Positions 7,864 to 16,408 of a stretch of 29,916 bases of DNA are shown piece by piece. The position numbers and the translations under genes were made by a program. Under the pieces are notes generated by a model, which was not told the origin of the DNA, searched no databases, and saw nothing but the letters and a program-made list of their open reading frames with translations. Positions within the stretch are counted from its first letter, which is position 1; every line of letters begins with the position of its first letter. Location of the stretch: the NCBI GenBank assembly GCA_964612965.1, contig CAZTGB010000009.1:1-29916 (forward strand), in the 5' to 3' direction. This stretch comes from CAZTGB01 sp964612965 (GTDB taxonomy: Bacteria; Patescibacteriota; Microgenomatia; UBA8517).

Positions 7864-10800
7864 ATGAGATTAAGTAGTGTAATGAGGTTTTTCAATTTCA
7901 GAAAAATTACATCAACCATTGCCACACTTGCGCTTCTTGCCAACTCGCTTATTACTCCTTTTGCGATTTCAGCCCAAGAGGCAACTTTTGAGCCAACCCC
8001 TACACCAACTGAAACAACGACTGCTACACCTGATACAACAACTGTTTCAGATCCGACAGTTGAACCTACACCAAGTGAAGTAGCTACGAGTTCTCCGGAA
8101 GTTACAATTGAGCCCTCATTGACACCTGATCCTGTGACGCCTGCTCCAGAAGAGACACAACCAGAAGCACAAGGAACAACAAATGAAAATTCAGAAACTT
8201 TAGCTCCACCAGCTGCTAGCCCAAGTCTTACCCCAACTCCAACAGTTACTCCAGTTCAGCCAGAAGAAGAGGGGATTTTAACAACTACAGTTGTTGAAAC
8301 AGGTTTATTTTCAGAATCGCTCACAGAAAATAATTGGTTTAGTTTAGTTACAGATAAGCTTGATTATGCACCAACTGAGGCTGCAATTATAACCGGGGAA
8401 GATTTTACACCAAATGAGACTTATTCTTTAACAGTTAGTTCAGCTGATGACCCGGCAACCTCAACAACAGTTGAGGTAACAACAGATTCTGAAGGATCTT
8501 TCACTTATGTTTATCAACTCGATGGAATTTACAGACCGAACTATTTAGTCCAAGTTTTCTCTGGTTCTACTCCCATCGCCTCAGTTACCTTTACTGATGG
8601 CAATCATGCACCTAATCCAAGTGCAGATCTTGATCAATGGGGTAATGAGGCTCCGATAGGATGGCAGAATGGAAATCTAAATGGAAATCAGGCAGATTAT
8701 TTTGAAGGCGACTCGGTTGCCTACAGAATGAAGCTTGATAATCTCTCTCTTTCTCCGCACACACTTACGATTGGTTGGGATACGACCAAAGGCGGAAAAC
8801 ATGCCCTTGATTACTTAACTAGTTATGATCGTACTGAAACCACTGATCCCTGTTCTGGGGTTGCTGGTTGCTCCGGGCCCGCTTCTACCTTTACCATTCC
8901 GGCAGATCCAAACATTTCTGCAGATTCAAATTGGTCAGGATCGCAAATTGCTGGTAACTTTTCTCTGTTTGGAGGGACAATCACCGGAGTTTCAAGCTAT
9001 ACCTTGATTGGTCCTTATTCAGGAGATAGCGAGACCCAAATAACAATCACTTTTACGCCTACGCAAGTCAATCCTGTGCTTGCCTGGGGTGGGCATATTG
9101 CTACCAGAGCTGATTGGGGTCAAGACAATTCAGCTGTGTCTATTTCCGGTTCACCTTATCACATGAGATTAAGGGGACTTGATGGCGGCGGGGGTAATCA
9201 AGATCGATCGCTTGCCTCAGAAGCAGTTATTTATCCGGCATTAATTACGATTATCAAGGACGCAAGTCCCGATAACGCCCAGGATTTTGCCTTTACAACA
9301 ACAGGAACAGAGATGTCCAATTTCTCTCTTGACGACGATACTGATGGAGCATTGAGCAATTCCCAACTTTTCTCAATCACCACTTTTGCCAATAATAATG
9401 GGAATGAAAAAACAATTACTGAAGCGACTCAAACAGGTTGGTCACTGACAGGATTGGTTTGCGATGACAATGACGGCAGTGTCGATTTAGGCACCAGAAC
9501 GGCAACTTTGTCTGTTGTTGAAGGCGAAGTAATTACATGTACTTTTACAAATACACTTCAAAACGGGACCCTTCGCGTTCATAAAGTAACCGATCCTTCA
9601 AATGACACAACAACTCAATTTAACGTAACAGCAACAGGATCTGGGACAATTACTGGAAGCACAACACAAAACGTAACAGGGGGATCATATGTTGATTATA
9701 TAGTTACAACCGGAACATATTCAGTTTTTGAAACACCAAAACCTGGATGGAGTGAAACAAGTAATAATTGTACAAATGTTTCAGTTCCAGCAGGTGGAAT
9801 TGGGGAATGTACAATTACGAACACAAAATTAGGAAAGATAATTGTTGAAAAACAAACAAATCCAGATGGAAGTTCACAAGTATTTGATTTTACAACAGAT
9901 TATTCACAAGGGTTTTCATTATCTGATGGTCAATCAAATGATAGTGGTTTTATACTTTTACCAGATACATATTCTGTAGCTGAGACAGGTCCAACCGGTT
10001 GGGATCAGACGGGAGCAACATGTACAGATGGTTCTACTCCATCAAATATTGAATTATCTGCAGGTGAGACGGTAACTTGCACATTCATAAACACCCAGAG
10101 GGGAAATGTTTCAGGTTATAAATATGAAGATGCAAACGGTGATGGAGTAAATGGTGGAGACTGGACACCAGTAACAAATTGGTTTGTCGAGCTTTGGCAG
10201 GGAGATACAAAGATTGATGAAGCAACAACCGATGGAGACGGATATTATGAATTTTTAAATATTGTACCGGGAATTTACCAATTGATTGAGGAAATAAAGG
10301 CTGGTTGGACAAATGTTACCTCGGATACTTTGGGGGTAACACTTGATTCCGGTGAGGATGACGGGTCAAACAATTTTGTAAATACCCAATATGGATCCAT
10401 TGTTGTCTTCAAACAAACCATTCCTGATAATAGTCCAGAAAATTTTGAATTTGAAGCAAGTTATTATGACGAGAGCTTCTTATTGACAGATGGATTCTTC
10501 GATCTTTCCGGAGACTTAATACCGGGGACTTATTCAGTTACCGAGCTACCTGAAGAAGGATGGAATTTGACCAGCGCCACTTGCGATGATGGAAGCGATC
10601 CATCAAACATCAGTTTGCAGTCTGGAGAAACAGTAGTCTGCACCTTCACTAATACCCGAAACACTGGCACGATTATTGTTCATAAAATTATTGACATTGA
10701 CGGTGTAACCGGAGAGGGCGAAGATGGAGATCAGTCTGACGGCGAAAATTGGACTATCGATGTTGATGGTCAGGAGAGTGACACCTCTAATCCGGATGCT

Positions 10801-11979
10801 CAACCCACAGATGGAGATGGTTTAACTACATTCTCATCTTTGAAAACTGGCAACTATAATATTTCCGAAACTTTGAAAGATGGTTACGGTTTTGTTGAGG
10901 CTTACTGCGATGGCCAGGAAATCGAAACTGGCGAGACAACGCTCTTGGACGTTGTTGTAGGCAATGATGATACAGTTAACTGCACATTTATTAATTCGCC
11001 AAACGGCTCAATCCATGGCCAAAAATGGAATGATTTAAATGGCGATGGAATTAGAGATTTTAACGAAGAGGCAATGAACAGCTGGAGAATCTTCCTAGAT
11101 GAAAATGATAACCAAGCTTGGGATGATGATGAACAAAATATGTTTACCCAATCCCATAATGAGCAACCCGGATGGTACTGGTTTGAACACCTATTCCCGG
11201 ATACCTATACCGTTTGTGAGGAAGTGCAAGACGGTTGGGTCCAGACATCAAGCCCGCAATGCCATGTGATTGAAATTCCAAGTGAAAACGCATGTCCCGG
11301 ACCAGATCAACTGAATTCAGTGTCCGGTTCCACCTGTGATTTTGGAAACCAGGAACAAATTTTGGAAATAAATATTGATAAATCTAATGATAAAAGTGGA
11401 GGAGCCTCTGCTGGTGACACAGTCAATTACACCTTGGTTGTAACTAATACAGGAAACCAAACTATTTATAACTTAGATATTCTTGACGGCCTTCCTGGAG
11501 GATTTAGTTATGTAACAGGTTCTACATCTGGAGACACAACAAATGACCCAACAATTACTGGAAACGGTTTGACCTGGACCGACATTACTGATTTAGACGG
11601 TGGGGAATCATTCACCATTTATTATCAAGTGAAAATTGCAGGAGATGTGGTTGCCGGAACTTACAAAAACTTTGCAACTTGCGAGGGAGATATTAGAAGC
11701 CAAGAAGAAACAATAGAATGCAATGTCGATGATTCAGATGTTCAAATTGGACAAGGGGTAAGCTTTGGAGGAGACTTAACACCACAGGTATTAGGTATTT
11801 CAACTGAACTACCAGCAACAGGGAGTCCAACATTACTCTTAATTATTTCACTTGGTGTTCTTGGAATAGGTCTCTTCTTGAGGGGATATAGCAAGAAAGT
11901 AGAAAGAAAGGCAAATAAAAAGGGATCTCGTCCTGTCAAAAAATCAAAGAAAAATAAGAAAAATTATGCAAAAAAATAA
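7864..11979 (+). CDS. large LPATG-anchored multi-domain surface protein
   Basis: A 1371-residue cell-surface protein, probably an adhesin or structural coat protein. Order: signal peptide (1 to about 37, ending AISA-Q); Pro/Thr-rich linker (about 43-135); an Ig-like region with GEDFTPNE (178-185); a region of unknown fold (about 245-455); then tandem prealbumin/CnaB/SdrD-B-like modules starting near residues 458, 566, 656, 746, 843, 934 and 1047, two of which carry DxNGDG-type Ca-binding-like turns; a DUF11-type module (about 1168-1290); LPATG (1316-1320, nt 11809-11823); a hydrophobic span; and a very basic 26-residue tail. Five modules each contain a Cys pair, the second in a CTFTN-like strand, suggesting intradomain disulfides. 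It lies just downstream of the sortase. The following FN3-like gene overlaps its end by 14 nt. Confidence 0.93.
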   Translation: MRLSSVMRFFNFRKITSTIATLALLANSLITPFAISAQEATFEPTPTPTETTTATPDTTTVSDPTVEPTPSEVATSSPEVTIEPSLTPDPVTPAPEETQPEAQGTTNENSETLAPPAASPSLTPTPTVTPVQPEEEGILTTTVVETGLFSESLTENNWFSLVTDKLDYAPTEAAIITGEDFTPNETYSLTVSSADDPATSTTVEVTTDSEGSFTYVYQLDGIYRPNYLVQVFSGSTPIASVTFTDGNHAPNPSADLDQWGNEAPIGWQNGNLNGNQADYFEGDSVAYRMKLDNLSLSPHTLTIGWDTTKGGKHALDYLTSYDRTETTDPCSGVAGCSGPASTFTIPADPNISADSNWSGSQIAGNFSLFGGTITGVSSYTLIGPYSGDSETQITITFTPTQVNPVLAWGGHIATRADWGQDNSAVSISGSPYHMRLRGLDGGGGNQDRSLASEAVIYPALITIIKDASPDNAQDFAFTTTGTEMSNFSLDDDTDGALSNSQLFSITTFANNNGNEKTITEATQTGWSLTGLVCDDNDGSVDLGTRTATLSVVEGEVITCTFTNTLQNGTLRVHKVTDPSNDTTTQFNVTATGSGTITGSTTQNVTGGSYVDYIVTTGTYSVFETPKPGWSETSNNCTNVSVPAGGIGECTITNTKLGKIIVEKQTNPDGSSQVFDFTTDYSQGFSLSDGQSNDSGFILLPDTYSVAETGPTGWDQTGATCTDGSTPSNIELSAGETVTCTFINTQRGNVSGYKYEDANGDGVNGGDWTPVTNWFVELWQGDTKIDEATTDGDGYYEFLNIVPGIYQLIEEIKAGWTNVTSDTLGVTLDSGEDDGSNNFVNTQYGSIVVFKQTIPDNSPENFEFEASYYDESFLLTDGFFDLSGDLIPGTYSVTELPEEGWNLTSATCDDGSDPSNISLQSGETVVCTFTNTRNTGTIIVHKIIDIDGVTGEGEDGDQSDGENWTIDVDGQESDTSNPDAQPTDGDGLTTFSSLKTGNYNISETLKDGYGFVEAYCDGQEIETGETTLLDVVVGNDDTVNCTFINSPNGSIHGQKWNDLNGDGIRDFNEEAMNSWRIFLDENDNQAWDDDEQNMFTQSHNEQPGWYWFEHLFPDTYTVCEEVQDGWVQTSSPQCHVIEIPSENACPGPDQLNSVSGSTCDFGNQEQILEINIDKSNDKSGGASAGDTVNYTLVVTNTGNQTIYNLDILDGLPGGFSYVTGSTSGDTTNDPTITGNGLTWTDITDLDGGESFTIYYQVKIAGDVVAGTYKNFATCEGDIRSQEETIECNVDDSDVQIGQGVSFGGDLTPQVLGISTELPATGSPTLLLIISLGVLGIGLFLRGYSKKVERKANKKGSRPVKKSKKNKKNYAKK

Positions 11980-12904
11980 ACAAAATTTGCGCGGCAAATT
12001 AATCACATTGTTATTTAGTTTCCTTACTCTTTCGCTTTTGTGGACTAAAACCGCAGATGCATCTAGTGTTTCAATTACACAACTTCCTGGATATATTAAC
12101 TTTACCGACTTTAAGATAGCTTGTTCTGCACTTGGTGGAACGACCGCTCAGTTTTCTGCAAAGAAAGATGGAGGAAGCTATACTGATTTTGGTTCAGTAA
12201 TTGATCTAACAAATTCCAGTTGTCAAACTCAAGTAACCGGACTTCAATTTGGGAGTGAGGGGAAGTTCTTTTTTAAAGTCACCTTAAATGATGGCTCATT
12301 TGCTGAGACCTCAACCACTCTTGATACAACTGCTACAGGAAATGTATCTGATTTTGGAAAAGAGAGAACAAATAGCGGAACTACATATAAAATTCATTGG
12401 AAAAATCCTCTGGAGAGTGATTTTGTTAAAGTATTTATATATAGAGGAACTGAAGCGGGATTTGCAGCGGATGATTCTCATAAGGTCGCCGAAATCGGTG
12501 GAAATCCTGGAGATACACAAAACTGGGATGATAACGGACTTGAAGCAACAAAGGAATATTACTATGCCATAAGGGCTCTTGACCACGCCAATAACTCTTC
12601 GGGGCTTGTGGGAGATTCTGGAACTACAACTACAACCAGCTCAACTTCATCTTCTGGAAGTGTACTTGGGAGCTCGACCGCGACACCTAGTAAGGTTACT
12701 CAACTACCACTTGAGGGTGACGTGCTTGGCGAAGAAGCAAATCCATCAAGTTCACCTGAAGCTGCTTCAACAATCTTAGGTGAAGAAACGCCAATCAAAA
12801 GCGGACTGTTTAATTGGATAGCAACTCACAAAAAGATCTCTCTTGGACTTTTAGCTCTTCTTGGTGCAATCTACTATAGATTCTTCTTCTCTAAGAAAAA
12901 ATAA
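11966..12904 (+). CDS. FN3-like surface protein with C-terminal membrane anchor
   Basis: A 312-residue exported protein. It has a signal peptide (1 to about 32, TADA-SS), a beta-rich N-terminal region (35-125) with one Cys pair (53, 86), a fibronectin type III-like domain (about 138-216, with YKIHWKNP and EYYYAIRALD), a Ser/Thr linker, then three spaced VLG/ILG tripeptides (233-235, 253-255, 270-272), a membrane span (about 291-308) and a basic SKKKK end. It has no LPxTG, so it is probably held by the membrane anchor and not by sortase. Its start lies 14 nt inside the end of the LPATG protein gene, indicating translational coupling and a shared transcript. The role is likely structural or binding at the surface. 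Confidence 0.8.
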   Translation: MQKNKQNLRGKLITLLFSFLTLSLLWTKTADASSVSITQLPGYINFTDFKIACSALGGTTAQFSAKKDGGSYTDFGSVIDLTNSSCQTQVTGLQFGSEGKFFFKVTLNDGSFAETSTTLDTTATGNVSDFGKERTNSGTTYKIHWKNPLESDFVKVFIYRGTEAGFAADDSHKVAEIGGNPGDTQNWDDNGLEATKEYYYAIRALDHANNSSGLVGDSGTTTTTSSTSSSGSVLGSSTATPSKVTQLPLEGDVLGEEANPSSSPEAASTILGEETPIKSGLFNWIATHKKISLGLLALLGAIYYRFFFSKKK

Positions 12905-13033
12905 GTCTTCATTTTTCTCCCTATCCTGTTTTAAAACCTTCTGAAGCTAAAGAAAAATATGGGGCTAATTTAAGATTATAAACTTTTTTCTGATTGTGAA
13001 AAGTGGATATTTTTTTCTAAATTGATACTAACA

Positions 13034-13384
13034 ATGGATTTCGATAGTGAGGTTAGAAGACAACTCTCTATTATTCATGAAAGAGATGAAAGTCAAAGGA
13101 TTTTTGCTCAAAACATAAAAGCCTTAGAGGATGCTAACGCAGCTGAGGCAAAAATGGAACCTGAGGAATACAGAAAGTTAATGGCTAAGCTTTGTGAAGA
13201 AAATGTATCTCAAGCTGGAGTTAAACCCCAAATTGAAGAAACTGATGAAGGTGAAGATGTACAGGTTAGTCTCTTTAACTTTAAACGAACCACAGTTAAA
13301 TCAAAGACTACTGGAACCGTTTTTAATGCAACTAAATGGGATGGCATGTTTGATAATAGATTAATAGAAAAGCTCACAAAATAA
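13034..13384 (+). CDS. small soluble protein of unknown function upstream of gyrA
   Basis: A 116-residue product from the ATG at 13034; an in-frame TTG at 13022 exists but is less likely. The N-terminal two thirds are charged and probably helical (EVRRQLSIIHERDESQ...), followed by an acidic stretch EETDEGED and a C-terminal part with KWDGMFDNRLIEKL. No signal peptide, membrane span or catalytic motif. A weak promoter, TTGTGA (12994-12999) with TAAATT (13018-13023), may precede it. The interval 12905-13033 between this gene and the FN3-like gene holds no recognisable terminator. Family not recognised. Confidence 0.6.
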   Translation: MDFDSEVRRQLSIIHERDESQRIFAQNIKALEDANAAEAKMEPEEYRKLMAKLCEENVSQAGVKPQIEETDEGEDVQVSLFNFKRTTVKSKTTGTVFNATKWDGMFDNRLIEKLTK

Positions 13385-13395
13385 CCATGTTCCCA

Positions 13396-13424
13396 TTGCT
13401 TCATGGGTATGATTGAGATACAAT
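13396..13424 (+). promoter_or_regulatory. promoter of gyrA
   Basis: -35 TTGCTT (13396-13401), 17-nt spacer, -10 TACAAT (13419-13424). Expected start near 13430-13431, at the base of the hairpin described next. Confidence 0.55.
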
Positions 13425-13428
13425 GATT

Positions 13429-13450
13429 CGAGGCTAAATAGCCTCGTTTT
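13429..13450 (+). promoter_or_regulatory. GC-rich hairpin plus T4 directly before the gyrA start codon
   Basis: CGAGGC (13429-13434), loop TAAATA, GCCTCG (13441-13446), then TTTT (13447-13450); the gyrA ATG follows 2 nt later. It has the shape of a short intrinsic terminator. It may end the transcript of the preceding unknown gene, or form a 5'-terminal stem on the gyrA mRNA, since the predicted start site lies at the base of the 5' arm. Confidence 0.55.
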
Positions 13451-13452
13451 AT

Positions 13453-16077
13453 ATGGATATTGGTCGTGTTCAATCAACAGAAATAACAACAGAGCTATCC
13501 AAATCATATCTTGATTATGCAATGAGTGTTATCGTTGCCCGCGCTCTTCCCGATGTTCGTGATGGATTAAAACCAGTTCACAGAAGAATTCTTTATGCTA
13601 TGCATTTGATGGGTCTTCATTATTCAACTTCAGGAACTGTAAAGTCCGCAAAAGTTGTTGGAGAAGTACTTGGTAAATATCACCCACATGGAGATATTGC
13701 TGTATACGATGCTATGGTTAGAATGGTACAGAGTTTTTCTCTCCGCTATCCACTTATCCATGGTCAAGGAAATTTTGGAAGCGTCGACGGAGACTCTGCA
13801 GCAGCACTTCGTTATACAGAAGTAAAACTGGCCAAGATCTCGGACAGTATATTACTTGATATTGAGAAAGAGACCGTTGATTTTACAGACAACTTTGATG
13901 CAACCCTAAAAGAACCAACTTTTCTCCCAGCACTTCTACCCAATTTACTACTTATGGGTTCTGAAGGAATTGCTGTCGGAATGGCTACTAAAATTCCACC
14001 TCATAATTTAGGAGAGGTTGTTGATGCTATTGTCGAAATGATCAAAAAGGGAAAAGTTATAACCGAAAAAGGAAAACAAGAAGAGCAAACAGATTTTGTA
14101 ATTAAAAAAATTAATTTAGTTGCTGCGGGGGAGTCAAAAGGACTCACCGAAGATGAGGTAGACCCAACCGCTGTTTCATTTGAAAGTGAAATTGAAATAC
14201 CGGAACTTGTAAAAATTATTCCGGGTCCTGATTTTCCAACCGGAGGAGTAATTTATGACGGAGCCTCGATGGGAGAGGTGTATGCAACGGGCCGGGGAAA
14301 GATAGTTGTCCGTGGGGTTGCTGAGATTACGGAGGGAGTTAAGGGAAAGAGCCAAATAATAATTAGTGAAATTCCATATCAAGTAAATAAAGCTGAACTA
14401 GTTGCTAAAATTGCAGAACTAGTAAAAGATAAAAAGATTGTTGGGATTGCCGACCTTAGGGATGAAAGTGACAAAGATGGAATGAGGGTTGCAATTGATT
14501 TAAAGCGGGACGCAAAACCAAAAAGTGTTTTAAATAATATCTTTAAACACACCAGACTTCAAACTACATTCCCAGCTAATTTTGTTGCACTTGTTGATGG
14601 AACCCCACACACACTAAATCTAAAACAAATATTGGTTGAGTATGTAAAACATCGTCAAAAAGTCGTTACAAGGCGTACCATTTTTGAACTAACTGAGGCC
14701 AAGAAAAGAGCGCATATTTTGGAAGGGCTTAAGATTGCGCTTGATAACTTGGATGAAGTAATTAAAACCATACGAGCCTCTAAAACTCAGGATGAAGCCA
14801 AGGTGAACCTTATAAGAAAGTTTGAACTTTCTGCTATTCAGTCAACTGCGATTCTTGATATGCAGCTTAGAAGACTTGCGGCACTTGAGAGAGAAAAGAT
14901 TGAGAAAGAATATCAAGAGATTAAGAAATTAATAGATAAACTTGTAGCCATTCTTCGTGATCCAAAAAGAGTACTTGATATCATAGTTGAAGAGTTAACT
15001 GAAGTTAAAGCTTCTTTTGGAGATGATAGACGAACAAAAATATATCAAAAAGCAGTTGGAGAATTTTCCGAGGAGGATCTTGTAGCCAAAGAGGAAACAT
15101 TAATAACTGTTACTAAAACTGGGTATATTAAAAGGCTTTCCGCTACCTCCTATAGAGCCCAAAGAAGAGGAGGAAAAGGGGTAATTGGAATGACTACTAA
15201 AGAAGAGGATGAAATAGAACATTTACTATCAGCCACAACCCACGATCAAATTCTTTTCTTTACAGATAGAGGTCGGGTATTTGGGGCAAAAGCCTGGGAA
15301 ATTCCAGAAAGCTCTCGTCAAGCTAAGGGCCAAGCTCTTGTTAATTTCTTAAATCTTGATCAAGGAGAGCAAATTAAATCAATTTTGCCGCTATCAAAAG
15401 AAAGTGGCGTAAAAAGTCTGGTTATGTCCACCAAAAATGGAATTATTAAGAAAACAAACTTAAAAGAGTTTGAAAACTTGAGATCTTCCGGGCTAATTGC
15501 TATTAAGTTAAGAAACGATGATTCACTAGTTTCAGTTCAAGCCGCGGGGGGAGAGTCACACATAATGCTTTTAAGTAAAAGTGGAAAATCAATTAGGTTT
15601 CCAGAAGCAAACGTCAGACCTATGGGAAGAGCAACTACTGGAGTAACCGGTATCAGACTTGAAAAGGGTGATGAATTAATTGGGATGGAGATTTTCCCGG
15701 GACATGAGAATATTCCATCAGACAAAAGAAAGAAGAATTTCAGAGACATTTTAACAGTATCTGAAAAAGGTCTTGGAAAAAGAACAAAGATTGAACTATT
15801 TCCAGTTCAAAAGAGGGCAGGGAAGGGTGTTAAAGCCTCTGTGGTTAGTCCTAAGACAGGAGATCTTAAAACTGCAGCAATGGTAACCCCCGCAATTGAT
15901 CAAGTAATTATTACGAGTAAAATGGGTCAGGTAATCAAACTTCCATTGAAAAATATTCCACAACTGGGACGTGCCACCCAGGGGGTAATACTCATGAGAT
16001 TTGCAGACAAATCAGACTCGGTCGGTGCTGCCGCCTACATCGAAAAGAATGGGGATGAAGAGGAAGAAGAAAATTAG
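13453..16077 (+). CDS. gyrA: DNA gyrase subunit A
   Basis: Breakage-reunion subunit of gyrase. The 874-residue length, the catalytic Tyr121 in LRYTE, and the GyrA box QRRGGKG (570-576) in the C-terminal beta-pinwheel identify GyrA and not ParC; the box is needed for DNA wrapping and negative supercoiling. In the helix contacted by quinolones the sequence is HPHGDIAVYD (77-86): the Ser equivalent to E. coli S83 is Ile82, while the acidic partner (D87) is kept as Asp86. The C-terminus is acidic (EEEEEN). The ATG at 13453 gives a standard N-terminus (ITTELSKSYLDYAMSVI). Its stop overlaps the stop of the convergent minus-strand gene by a few bases. Confidence 0.97.
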   Translation: MDIGRVQSTEITTELSKSYLDYAMSVIVARALPDVRDGLKPVHRRILYAMHLMGLHYSTSGTVKSAKVVGEVLGKYHPHGDIAVYDAMVRMVQSFSLRYPLIHGQGNFGSVDGDSAAALRYTEVKLAKISDSILLDIEKETVDFTDNFDATLKEPTFLPALLPNLLLMGSEGIAVGMATKIPPHNLGEVVDAIVEMIKKGKVITEKGKQEEQTDFVIKKINLVAAGESKGLTEDEVDPTAVSFESEIEIPELVKIIPGPDFPTGGVIYDGASMGEVYATGRGKIVVRGVAEITEGVKGKSQIIISEIPYQVNKAELVAKIAELVKDKKIVGIADLRDESDKDGMRVAIDLKRDAKPKSVLNNIFKHTRLQTTFPANFVALVDGTPHTLNLKQILVEYVKHRQKVVTRRTIFELTEAKKRAHILEGLKIALDNLDEVIKTIRASKTQDEAKVNLIRKFELSAIQSTAILDMQLRRLAALEREKIEKEYQEIKKLIDKLVAILRDPKRVLDIIVEELTEVKASFGDDRRTKIYQKAVGEFSEEDLVAKEETLITVTKTGYIKRLSATSYRAQRRGGKGVIGMTTKEEDEIEHLLSATTHDQILFFTDRGRVFGAKAWEIPESSRQAKGQALVNFLNLDQGEQIKSILPLSKESGVKSLVMSTKNGIIKKTNLKEFENLRSSGLIAIKLRNDDSLVSVQAAGGESHIMLLSKSGKSIRFPEANVRPMGRATTGVTGIRLEKGDELIGMEIFPGHENIPSDKRKKNFRDILTVSEKGLGKRTKIELFPVQKRAGKGVKASVVSPKTGDLKTAAMVTPAIDQVIITSKMGQVIKLPLKNIPQLGRATQGVILMRFADKSDSVGAAAYIEKNGDEEEEEN

Positions 16078-16352
16078 GTACGCGAGGCCAAAAGGAGCCT
16101 TGATGCAAGTTCTCTAAGCGCACCTGCACGATTTACTTCATGTAAATTTGTGCCCGCTCTTGACTCAACCCCTTTAACACTTGTCCCAACAACTAGTGCA
16201 TCGGCTTCACTTTTTTCTGCCATCACCACAAGTGTTTCTGCGAGAGCTTTATTCAATTGTTCTGTAGTTAAACCCAAATCTGCAGCTTGAATCAGAACTT
16301 GATTCATATCACCATTGGCAATCGCTCCGTTTAGTGAACTATTAGAACTCAT
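16074..16352 (-). CDS. 92-residue protein of unknown function with a consensus leaderless promoter
   Basis: A 92-residue, Ala/Leu-rich, probably helical soluble protein. Residues 30-50 (LTTEQLNKALAETLVVMAEKS) look like an amphipathic helix, followed by EADALVVGTSVKGVESRAGTN and a final helix. No signal peptide, Cys or known motif. The start is strongly supported by a perfect promoter (TTGACA, 17 nt, TATAAT) ending 6 nt before the ATG, so the mRNA should be leaderless. It converges on gyrA with overlapping stop codons (16074-16077) and is divergent from the SIMPL-domain gene. Family not recognised. Confidence 0.7.
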   Translation of the reverse strand: MSSNSSLNGAIANGDMNQVLIQAADLGLTTEQLNKALAETLVVMAEKSEADALVVGTSVKGVESRAGTNLHEVNRAGALRELASRLLLASRT

Positions 16353-16358
16353 TGATGG

Positions 16359-16387
16359 ATTATATTGAGATACTTTCCTTTTGTCAA
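16359..16387 (-). promoter_or_regulatory. perfect consensus promoter of the minus-strand 92-residue gene
   Basis: On the minus strand: TTGACA (16387-16382), 17-nt spacer, TATAAT (16364-16359), then 6 nt to the ATG at 16352. It matches consensus at all 12 positions, one of the two strongest promoters in the window. Confidence 0.8.
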
Positions 16388-16393
16388 ATTGAT

Positions 16394-16402
16394 TGATATC
16401 AT
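16394..16402 (+). promoter_or_regulatory. extended -10 promoter of the SIMPL-domain gene
   Basis: TGATATCAT: TG, one base, then TATCAT (16397-16402), 6 nt before the ATG at 16409. It lies just beyond the -35 of the divergent gene, so the two promoters are back to back and may interfere. Confidence 0.5.
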
Positions 16403-16408
16403 TAAAAT

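Noticed and set aside
13453..16077. Topoisomerase IV subunit A (ParC) as alternative for this gene
   Set aside because: An intact GyrA box QRRGGKG at 570-576 and full-length C-terminal domain support gyrase.
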